Assembly (NCBI GenBank): GCA_010909725.1
Contig: JAACMV010000007.1
Span: 1-64,000, forward strand
Source: Picochlorum sp. 'celeri'
Lineage: Eukaryota; Chlorophyta; Trebouxiophyceae
Direction of reading: 5' to 3'
DNA length: 64,000 nt
Positions 21,435 to 30,003 of the stretch are shown here, in pieces. Each line of letters begins with the position of its first letter. Position 1 is the first letter of the stretch. Under the pieces are notes generated by a model. That model worked only from the letters and a program-made list of their open reading frames with translations, made no database searches and was not told the DNA's origin. The translations under genes and the position numbers were made by a program.

Positions 21435-22463
21435 TCAAAGATCATCCATGATCTCAGGATTCTGCTCCAGGCAGGCTGCAATTTCTTGGAGCTCCTGTGC
21501 ATGGATAGCATCCTCCTGAAGTAGCGACGGTTCTGGTGGCTGTATAGGGATGGGCTCTGTCTGCGGCGGATATTTTCTTTCTATCGCTGGGCTGGGTCTC
21601 CGCCTGTCCATACCTCGTTGGGAGGCGTTCGAGAACAACACAGTGCGAGAACGCTTCGTAGGAGTACTCGGGTACATCGCCTGGTTGGTCATTAGAGCCT
21701 CCCGATAGTTCTTTGAACCATTCTTGAACTCTGCATACTCTGCTTTAGCAACGGCAAGTGCCTGGAGTCCAGACGTATGCGGCTGTTGTCTGTTCAAGGC
21801 TGTTCTGCGGGAGAGATGAATGTTCAGAGTCCGGTCACCAAACATAAATCTGATGGGCTCAATTTTCTTGAGATTCTCCACCTCCAATGTGGCAATCCAT
21901 GTGTTGGTAGGCAACTCAATCTCACCACATTTTTCAGTGCTTTGAATGATTTGGGTGGGCTGGAAACCATTAGCTTGAAGGGCTGCTTTAGCGTAGTCTG
22001 GGTCCAGGATTGGGGTGGAATCTGTTTCGTCATTGATATCCATAAAATACTCCTGTTTACGTGGACGATTAGGCCACACAATTTCAACCACATGCTCATG
22101 ATCATTGATTTCCAGGGATATCGTATCATCTGGTGCAAGAGCATCAACAAGTTCGACCACCTCTTCAAATGTGGCAAACGTACATTGAAGGATGGCTCGA
22201 TAGTTGACCTTTTTGCCCCCAATGAAGGCCGTGGAGTAAAACCAGCGGGATTCTCTGGGCATGCCAACAATTTTTCCTTTCGGCAAATGCTCGGTAAGGA
22301 ACTTCACGCACCTGATCTTGAACAGTTTCATCTGTTCCGTCACATAGGCGTTCGCATCGTGGTCATAATTCCAATATTTCTGGGGATTGGCAATCTCCAT
22401 GCGAAGGTGGAACCTGAACACGCGACTGGTCTCAGTTGGAGCAGGGATGGCTGGGTTTGACAT
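21435..22463 (-). CDS. LINE-A ORF1 protein
   Basis: 342 aa, ATG at 22463. It begins with a Pro/Thr-rich segment, has a mixed alpha/beta central part, and ends with a basic, Arg/Ser/Pro-rich tail followed by an acidic Gln/Glu-rich end. No named domain is recognised; by position it is the RNA-binding ORF1 product of an L1-like element. The stop lies 35 nt before the ORF2 ATG, suggesting ORF2 translation by reinitiation or readthrough of a short gap. Confidence 0.75.
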   Translation of the reverse strand: MSNPAIPAPTETSRVFRFHLRMEIANPQKYWNYDHDANAYVTEQMKLFKIRCVKFLTEHLPKGKIVGMPRESRWFYSTAFIGGKKVNYRAILQCTFATFEEVVELVDALAPDDTISLEINDHEHVVEIVWPNRPRKQEYFMDINDETDSTPILDPDYAKAALQANGFQPTQIIQSTEKCGEIELPTNTWIATLEVENLKKIEPIRFMFGDRTLNIHLSRRTALNRQQPHTSGLQALAVAKAEYAEFKNGSKNYREALMTNQAMYPSTPTKRSRTVLFSNASQRGMDRRRPSPAIERKYPPQTEPIPIQPPEPSLLQEDAIHAQELQEIAACLEQNPEIMDDL

Positions 22464-22988
22464 TCTCGATGTTTCTGGTATCGGAACGATGTGATAAACG
22501 CAAATAGAGCGATGTTTGATAGACTTTGTGTCTTAACGGTTTTTATAGATTTTATGTCATTGCATGATCTGGCGTTGTAGATAGGTATGATTCGCTCGCC
22601 TGACATATATGCGGTTGGCCTTCAGTACAATATGTATGGCGTGCTCCACTTTCAAGGCAGCATCAATTTGCTCTGTTGTGATTTTGGTGTAGTCTCCTAG
22701 GTCCTCGAGGGCTTGCTGATACCACGGGTTGGTGCATGAATCTTGACAGTCTCTAATATCATGTTTTCGTGACAAAACTTCATCCGAGACGTTTATGAAT
22801 ACCAAGCCGCCCACTAGAAGCGCAGCCAATCCCCTGTATTTTTTGCTGCCACAAAAAGAGAGGCGGCTCGAGAAAGTCCGCCCAGCATGAGCACCATTCA
22901 TAAGGCGGACTTCCAAACTCTCCTTCACCATTCAACTGCTCTTTCGGAATCTGCAAAAGTTAGCGCAGGCAGTAAACTTCGCTGTATG

Positions 22989-23241
22989 ACTCACTTACAG
23001 AAAATGTGGTGGCCTCCTTAAATCCCAAATTTTCCTGAGGGGCGTATTAAATTATTTTGACCGGTTCACCGGAAATATGGTAATGAAATATGTCTATTGA
23101 AACAAAAATGGGGAGATTTGGTGCGATATTCGAAAAGGTATTGGCCTCTGAGTATATTGGGTTGTGTGGAAATTTTGAGAAGCCTGCAGGCTTCCAGCTG
23201 GATCCAGACGGATCGCGACCTGTGGTACTTATTAAGGAAAT
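22989..23241 (-). mobile_element. CACTA-like element, copy 2 tail, left part
   Basis: Inverted copy of 11880-12106, starting at the same terminal CACTTACAG. It is interrupted at 23242 by the Mutator-like element and resumes at 28884. It sits directly upstream of the GT90 gene start (22931). Confidence 0.75.
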
Positions 23242-23250
23242 TCCCGTGGC

Positions 23251-23410
23251 GGAGCCGCTTCGTTGGGGTTCTCTACAGGTATAAGAGAATTACTCCTCGC
23301 ACACTGAGTAATATTTTATGAAATGGATAGTTTATGAAACCTTAGCTCAAGACGCATCTTTTGGTATACTTTTTGATAACATCGGTGCAATATTGGTGAC
23401 GCGAGAGGCG
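23251..23410 (+). repeat. MULE left terminal inverted repeat
   Basis: 160 bp, matches the reverse complement of 28715-28874 without gaps. Confidence 0.95.
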
Positions 23411-23587
23411 AAAAGGCGAAGATGGACGAGATTTCTACGGTCGGGAAGGGTCTTGAATCGGACATTGTTGACATTATAAGCATACCCGTTGCGGACGGGT
23501 AACTGACCAAGTCCTGGCACCGGCCGATATCCTTTCCACTCTATATATTTTGAATTACGATTGACGAAGTATAAATTCAGAGAAAAC

Positions 23588-25892
23588 ATGACACGCTCAG
23601 CACGGACCCCGACGGATTACGAAGTTCAGCTCGCACATGATTTTGAAAATTTGAGCGACGAAGTCGTTGACAAGTTACGTGCGCGAGGACTTACCCACAG
23701 TAAATTTGCACAGAGGCTTTTAGGGAATGAAAATATTGGATCCGATAGGTGGAATGAACTCCAGAAGTACGTGTTCGATACAGACGACATTCCAGGTCTG
23801 TTGAAAATTACGGATGAGAAAGTCTATCACAACCGAAAGATGTGCCGCTTGAAGGATCAGATGCTCGAAAAGAAAAGAAACGATACAGAATATATGAACA
23901 TTTTGGTGAAGACTGCGAGTGAGATGGTGCGGCCTCGACAGTTGCTTCTGAAATTCCGAGACCGCATACACAAGTTTGACTGTACATGCAGGGTAGTGTG
24001 AATAGTTACGAGCAGATATGTGATTTTCCAAAGACTCTATTCTATAGCAAGAAGCCATATGCCACAACGACAATAGAGCATTCGGCGTACTGGGTGGAGG
24101 GAGACGATTTAATATTCTTGAAATTCTTCACGAGGTACCTTGGAAATGGTAAAATACCAGAGGATGTGTGGCTTCAGGTATGTGATCATGAAAGCTAAAT
24201 CGTTATTTGAAAGGGTTTATACGACTCTTAGGTCCGTTGCAGGCAAAGTTGCAACTTTTCCTGATCCAGGACCACATGCAGCAAAAGCTTGCATCTCTCT
24301 CTGAGGGTGGGCCTCTACTGGGAATGACAGATGATTATTGCAAGCTGAATCCAGTCTTGATTGCAATTTGTCATACACCAACTGAATCAAGGCAAAAAGT
24401 TATAAGTATAGAGGAGCAGGATGGCATTCCGGAAATGATTTCTAGTGCTGCAGTGTATTTTAGCGGTGCAGTGCTCCCTCGCTTGCAGGGCCATATTGGA
24501 ATGAAGCAGCGCAGACATAAAGAGATAATGCCAGAATTGTCTGATGCGCAAAGTGATTCTGAAGAAAGTTTTGTTCCGGATCAAGATCCAAGCAAGATTG
24601 AGGTTGGAACAACAGTGTACAATGTAGCCACTTTCAATACAGGGGTGGTGACAAAACTCCACAAGGCAACACAACAGGCAAGCGTCGAATGGGAGGGCTC
24701 AAAGCAGCAAAGAATGAGGCCATGTTTGCTAGATAAATTGATCGTGACGCCTGTGAAGGAGAGAGTTGACCCATCTTGCACAGGTGATCGAGTAGTTGTC
24801 GTTGGTGCAAGCGAACGGAACTGCATTGGAAAGCGAGGCACTATTACCAGTTATAGCGTCAGCCGCTGCGAAGTGCTCTTGGACGGTTGTACTAGAAGTA
24901 GGAGATTTTCAACGAAGCTTTTACATTGCATTGCGTCCAAGAAACAAAATGTCGTCAGTGGGGAATCTGTGGCCTTTAAGGCCAGCATTTCAAAGGGCAC
25001 CGATGATCTGAATGAACTTCTCTTGAAAATGGGGCTAAATTTCCAGGTCGTCCGAAAGACAAAAACACGTATCTATCAGTATCCAAGTTCCACTGAGACA
25101 GTAACGCCAGATCATGGTGATGATACTCTTCTAGAGGAAGAGGACGATCATGCGTTAGTTGAGGAGTATCGAAGATTGGCTGAAGCTTCTCAAAGGAGGA
25201 TTACATCCTCTCCGGACCGTTTGATCGCCCTCAGGGATGATGAGACGCTGTGGTTTAATTGTACAGAAATTGCGGCTTATGCCATGCACACGAACGGTCG
25301 CTTGGCTGATATCTACAGGAATTTAGTTGCAGATGCTAACTGTCTCCAGTATGCATGGGTTTGCCAGCCATACCTCTACGGGTCCATTCTAAAGCGGAAC
25401 GGAGATTTGCAAAGGATGAGTCATTTATGGACCAAAATTCTAGATGTCGATTTATTGCTAGTCCCTAATTGTTTTGTATCGCATCACTGGAGCCTTCTGA
25501 TCATTGGGAATCCCCTTGACCATCAGGGCACTTTCATCCTGCACTTGGATTCGATCTCCAATCACACAGACTGTGTGGATATTGAGAGTGTTCGATTTTT
25601 TCTCCATGCGGGCTGTTTTAAGAAAAGAGGGGAGACGCCTGACTTTCAGGACGTCCATGTTGAGTCTTGCTCATCACCTAGGCAGAGAAACAGCAATGAC
25701 TGTGGTCCATACACCCTTGCATGTATCAAATCTTTGGTGGATCTGATAGAAAAGAGAGTAATACTGACTGATAAAAGCAGTGTCCGCATTGATAAGCAAA
25801 AAATGCAGTCGCTCATCCAGGCATGGGTATTTTCTCCTCATCTCGTTCATCAAATCAGACTTAAAGTGCATGGGATATTGAGTGACATGTAA
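23588..25892 (+). CDS. MULE-borne Ulp1/C48 cysteine protease (SENP-like)
   Basis: Proposed exons are 23588-23926, 23992-24177 and 24243-25892, giving 724 aa. Intron 2 (65 bp, GTATGT...TTGCAG) is well supported because both flanks are in frame. Intron 1 (65 bp, GTGCGG...TGCAG) is inferred from the frame change. The middle has two KOW/Tudor-like stretches (TVYNVATFNTGVVTKLHK and GDRVVVVGASERNCIGKRG). The C-terminus is a Ulp1 peptidase with His590 (in HHWSLLIIG), Asp611 (LHLDSI), Gln656 and Cys662 (RQRNSNDCGPYT), a complete catalytic set for cleaving SUMO-like modifiers. Ulp1-type genes are known cargo of plant MULEs (Kaonashi-type). Its stop is 22 bp from the stop of the convergent transposase gene. 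Confidence 0.85.
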
Positions 25893-25914
25893 CAAGGTTT
25901 CATTGGCAGTTGCA

Positions 25915-28373
25915 TCATTTTTTAAGGACGGGAAACAAAGGCTTGTATTTTCTGTCTGTACTGATTCTAGAATATTTTCGCTTTTTCTCAATCTCAACTG
26001 TCTCTTTTGTGAATGTTGTGGGTAATTCAGAGAGCAGGAACTTCTTTTCCAAAATGTGCGTTAACTCTTCAATCATCTCAGCCGCTTCTTCTTGCTTCTC
26101 CTCAGGAATCCTCCAACAAATTTGCCGCAGTTTTGTGCTTGAGGCTAAAGATGATAATTCATATCCTGTGGGCTCGTCTGATCTTTCTAGTTGCAGTGAA
26201 CATTCTTGCTCAAGGCACGATGCCAATTCATCGTTTATCTGTATTGAGAGGTCTCTGTGGCGAGCAGTACAGATTCTGGGATGTTGAAAAACATGTGCGG
26301 GCATCACAGATCTATAGTCTAGGCCGTAGTCATTCAGAGTTTCCAGCACTGCATCTCCAACTGTAGCAAGAATGTGGCTGCAGAATTCCATGCACTGGAA
26401 CATTGGGCATGTGCATACTCTCCTACCGGAATCTATATAGTACATTCGGTTTTTATTATCCAAGGGTCTGGACCACGATGGAGGTGCTACATGTGTGATT
26501 GCACGATCTTCTGTCCCAGACACAAACTTTACAGCTCCACTTTTTCTGAGATAGTCTGCGTGTTTTAGCAATATTTCATACGTAAATTGTACATTATTTG
26601 ACCCAAAGTGTCTAAAAGCTGCTTCTATGTGGACACAGACAACGGAGTTCCTTTGGCATGTACAGGACAACCCTGCCATGCAGAACCAATTGACACTCTT
26701 TTTATGATGCACAAACCCAGTCCCAGTGGAAGTGTCATCTAGTTTAAAAAGTCCTCCTTTGATCACTTGGAGAACCTGATTCTCTAAAATCTCGTTCGAC
26801 TCTTCATTTTTTGACCCCATCAGACCTGTTTCCAATGCTGCTCCTCCTCCGCAGATAGGTAGGAATGATGTTGTATGCCAATACACGCAAGTGCTCATCT
26901 AGTCGTGTCTTTTTATCTCTACAATGGCGGTTTCTCAACTGTCTGAAAAAGGATTCGATCAAATTATTAGTGTCTTGCTGGTATTCTGCGAATTCCAATC
27001 TCCCAAATGCAGCCCATTTGTCTGCACAAGCCTCCCAATTCTTCTCATAGTACGTCACGAAACCCGCGACATTAGACATTCCTCTCGGATCTTGTAGAAT
27101 TCTATTTTTGAAAGCTCTACTCCTATCAAGGAAGATTCCCTCATCCCTAATGTGACGCAGGGTTGTGATCTCATAATTTATTCGGCCCTTTATCTTGGAC
27201 TTCTTTTTGGACTGAATGCCAGCAACATGCCTGTTTAGGCGACGGTCTATATCCTGCATCATATGAAATATGCAGAGGAAGTAATTCCCACCCACTTGAT
27301 CTATTGCTGCTCTAATTGTTGTGCTCTTGTCGATCATGAATGTTGTCCTGGAAGGATCCCTTCCAGATTTCTGCAAGAATCCATAACTTGTCATTATTCA
27401 GGTTACAGCAAGGTAGCAGGGCATGTTAACCGACCTCAAATACTGATTTGATTAGGAAATTCCAATCGTTCGATGTCTCTGTCTGTGAAAGCATAAACGC
27501 AACTGGAAATCCATGACCAAATTCATCAAGGACAAGCATTGTTAAGTCCAAATACCCATACTTTGTCGTTCCGTGAACTGCATCCAAGAAAACGAGATCA
27601 CCAAGCTTCCTTAAAAGTAAAGACTGCGCCTTGGAGCATATAACAATGTGAAAACCCTCCGTGCGATGTACATAATGTAGGACATCTGCACTCTTTATGG
27701 ACAACCCTTTTTTCAAATCTTTGGAGCAAGACAACAGCGGGAAATTTGGAGCGTGTATTAATTTTCGTACAGCATCACTATCTTTATCGCATATACGACT
27801 TCTTCTCCAAAATTTCTGTTGAATTGCTTTGATCCGGTCAAGGGTCAGGGATGCAAGCGGATTGGAAAAATCCCCTGGTGTCACTCCTTGATGCAGTTGA
27901 TCCAATATCTGTGCGGGAGTCATCAGGGGAAACAGCTACAAAACTATACATGTATAAGATAGTCTTTATTCCGAACACTTTTCAACATGGAGACGTACTT
28001 TGAAGCAATAGTTCTCAACTACTCCTTGCTCGAGGGAGTTCAACCACCTCCTCTCTTGAGGATTATTCTCGGGATCATGGCCAGTATGACCATGTACAGT
28101 GATAAAATAACGATTTTGGGGCTCAGATGCGAATACGACAACCCACATTTCATAACAGCACTCGATATCTTTCTTGGAATTGACGTGACGCCTTCCATTT
28201 TTTGGTTCCCTGCTTTTGTTCTTTCGAGGACCCCGATGACACATGTAAACATTTTTTTCTAGCAACTTCTCTTTGTTTCGAAGTCGTAATCGCGCAGATT
28301 CGTTGCATATTTTGTCAAAACCGGTTGACGAGTCCTCGCCCTGCTCGAGAGCTAGTGTCACCCGGTTTATCAC
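25915..28373 (-). CDS. MULE transposase (MURA-like) with SWIM finger, one frameshift
   Basis: Minus-strand exons are 28373-27999, 27935-27435 and 27370-25915. Introns are 27936-27998 (63 bp, GTACGT...TTGTAG) and 27371-27434 (64 bp, GTCGGT...TTGCAG), both phase 0. The N-terminal exon has a Cys/His-containing DNA-binding-like region; the true start is unresolved (28373 is GTG). MULE catalytic motifs are in order: VFLDAVHGTTK (first Asp), FMIDKSTT (second Asp) followed by CIFH, and NNLIESFFRQLRN (Glu). A SWIM zinc motif, CTCPMFQCMEFCSH, follows. A single-base shift at the T6 run 26807-26812 (A6 on the coding strand) separates the catalytic and SWIM parts. It could be an assembly error or a real lesion; otherwise the protein looks intact. 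Confidence 0.85.
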
Positions 28374-28714
28374 CTCTACAATTCACCAAAATCCATTGAA
28401 GCATAAAATTGAAAGTTCAAATTAGTGCTCATCCAAGGAAACGGACCTAGACCTTTCTCCATCGCGAGACCAACTAACAACTGGTGGTTGGGCTCTGTCC
28501 CCGCGTGTCACAGCACGTCCTGCTCATCTGAATGGAAGAATTAACTATATATACTGATTTTCTTATTAAATATACAAGAAATATATGGTATGAGTCTCTA
28601 ACTAGGCGATCCTGGTCTAATGAGCCGTTAATGTATCCTCGACTGAGGCAAACCCTGTCAAAGACGATAATTGATGGGGAATATGAACAAGATCGAGAAA
28701 GATCCACAAAGAAT

Positions 28715-28874
28715 CGCCTCTCGCGTCACCAATATTGCACCGATGTTATCAAAAAGTATACCAAAAGATGCGTCTTGAGCTAAGGTTTCATAAAATATCC
28801 ATTTGATAAAATATTACGCAGTGTGCGAGGAGTAATTCTCTTATACCTGTAGAGAATCCCAACGAAGCTGTTCC
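28715..28874 (-). repeat. MULE right terminal inverted repeat
   Basis: 160 bp, reverse complement of the left repeat at 23251-23410. About 340 bp between the transposase N-terminal exon and this repeat has no recognised gene and probably holds the transposase promoter. Confidence 0.95.
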
Positions 28875-28883
28875 TCCGGGGGC

Positions 28884-29256
28884 AACCACAAGGCACTCAT
28901 TCTTGCATAATAGCCATGATTCAGCGCTGTCTGTCGCAAAATTTCAACACATCATATGTTTATCATTATTCGATAGCAGTATCTTCCGCTGTTGGGAAGG
29001 TGGACCCCTCCGTCGGGAAGAAGGCAAGCATTTTGTCCATTTCTTTTCTGTTGCCGCCTTCTACAAGTTTGCGGTGGGGCCATTCTCCCTTCCAACGATT
29101 TTTGATCATTTCAAAACAAGAAACCTGACATACGAGATCATGGACAGAAAATTTGCCAAGTGCGAGAGAAGAAGGTTCAAGAGTAAAGAGAGTCCAAAGC
29201 CTAGGCAGAATTTCTACTTCTTCGGCGTAGAAGAGTCCATTCGGAGTTTGTTTCAA
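28884..29256 (-). mobile_element. CACTA-like element, copy 2 tail, right part (coding relic)
   Basis: The minus strand encodes a diverged copy of the C-terminal part of the 9.7-11.9 kb transposase: DLVCQVSCFEMIKNRWKGEW here against DIVCQVSSFQMSKDGWEGEW there, followed by a similar Lys-rich stretch. It continues the tail at 22989-23241 across the MULE. Confidence 0.75.
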
Positions 29257-29458
29257 TCCGAAAGATTTAGATTAGACATGCAAGAAACAGTAGTATAAAG
29301 AACAAGCGAGCTGGAAATGAATTGTACAGGAAAAAGACGCCTTGGTTTGGTTTTGTCAAGGAGAAGGAACCAACAGTAGAGGAAAGCACGACTAGTATTT
29401 GGTCCATAGGCATCGACGGGGCTCAGCCATTTTCGAAACGTACTCATTCAGTAGCTTT

Positions 29459-29975
29459 GATTGTGATGAAGACATGGATACCAATGGCCGATATCTGACC
29501 TGCAACACGAGGCTGTTGGCCATCATTCCTGGTCCAAAAGAGCCAAAAGATTTAAACCCCTACCTGTGCTTCATCGGGAGGCACTTTGAACAGTTGCGCA
29601 AGGATTCCATGCTGTTACAATACCAGATACTGGACGAGTCTGGAAATATCGAAACGGAAGTCGTGAGGCACAAGCCAGTGTTGTCGTTCATCTATGCAGA
29701 TGCCAAGGCCAGGGAGAAGATTCTCCTGTGCTCTCCAGGAAACGCGATCAAAGGATGCTACTACTGCTGGCAAAATGCTACACAAATCACTCTAGAGAGA
29801 AACGGCAAAACATACACGAGGAGCTACATGACAGGGTTCATGCCAAATGATGAGGCAAAGCATTGCAATGGAATCTCTAGTGAAGAGTTTCAGGCGTCCA
29901 GGCATTCTTCCCTTATAGCGGAGAAATCAGTCAAAAGTCACGAAATTTTGAATACTGTCATAGATATCATGAAGG
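29459..29975 (+). pseudogene. CACTA-like transposase, N-terminal fragment (copy 3)
   Basis: Encodes DCDEDMDTNGRYLTCNTRLL through ADAKAREKILLCSPGNAIKG and on to NTVIDIMKE, aligning with 9731-10240 of copy 1 without the copy 1 frameshift. Homology stops at ~29975, where Helitron-like coding sequence begins shortly after. It is head-to-head with the inverted tail at 28884-29256, so the locus is rearranged. Confidence 0.65.
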
Positions 29976-30003
29976 AACTGTCTCTCAAAGGAACACGCGA
30001 GGG

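Larger units (their letters stand above)
17335..22558 (-). mobile_element. LINE-A, full-length two-ORF retrotransposon
   Basis: A 5224-bp element bounded by the 6-bp target duplication ATTGCA (17329-17334 and 22559-22564). It has a 5' leader of ~95 bp, ORF1 (22463-21435), ORF2 (21399-17713) and a 3' UTR of ~380 bp. The UTR ends with a hairpin and TAATTAATT. Both ORFs are uninterrupted, so the copy may be competent. It inserted into a GT90 gene. Confidence 0.9.
16352..22931 (-). pseudogene. GT90 (CAP10/POGLUT-like) glycosyltransferase, split by LINE-A
   Basis: Pieces on the minus strand are 22931-22559, then 17328-17038, then 16977-16352. Intron 16978-17037 is 60 bp, with donor GTAAGG and acceptor TTCAG. 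The first two pieces are separated by LINE-A, flanked by the 6-bp duplication ATTGCA (plus strand). With one duplication copy counted, the pieces total 1290 nt and stay in frame (429 aa). The N-terminal piece holds a signal anchor (GLAALLVGGLVFINV). The later pieces hold GT90 motifs: W-x-x-K before FFRGSTTG, DYRYVIVADGNAAPSSRLAL, and PYVHYVPVSASFLDLVDRV. GT90 enzymes transfer glucose or xylose to glycans or proteins in the secretory pathway. As read, the gene cannot make full-length protein unless the LINE is removed. Confidence 0.8.
23251..28874. mobile_element. Complete Mutator-like element (MULE), 5624 bp
   Basis: The terminal inverted repeats (23251-23410 and 28715-28874) align over 160 bp without gaps and with few mismatches; ends are GGAGCCGCTTCG / GGAACAGCTTCG. 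They are flanked by a 9-bp target duplication, TCCCGTGGC (23242-23250) and TCCGGGGGC (28875-28883), with 2 mismatches. Removing the element and one duplication gives 28 bp that align gaplessly with the uninterrupted CACTA-like tail at ~11.86 kb (21 of 28 identical). It carries two convergent genes, a Ulp1-type protease (+) and a MULE transposase (-). Confidence 0.92.

Noticed and set aside
24178..24232. Alternative acceptor (CTCTTAG at ~24231) for the Ulp1 gene intron
   Set aside because: It leads into a frame with an early stop; the acceptor at 24242 keeps the frame open.
28903..29298. 131-aa plus-strand open frame
   Set aside because: The opposite strand carries clear homology to the CACTA-like transposase C-terminus; the plus frame is its shadow.
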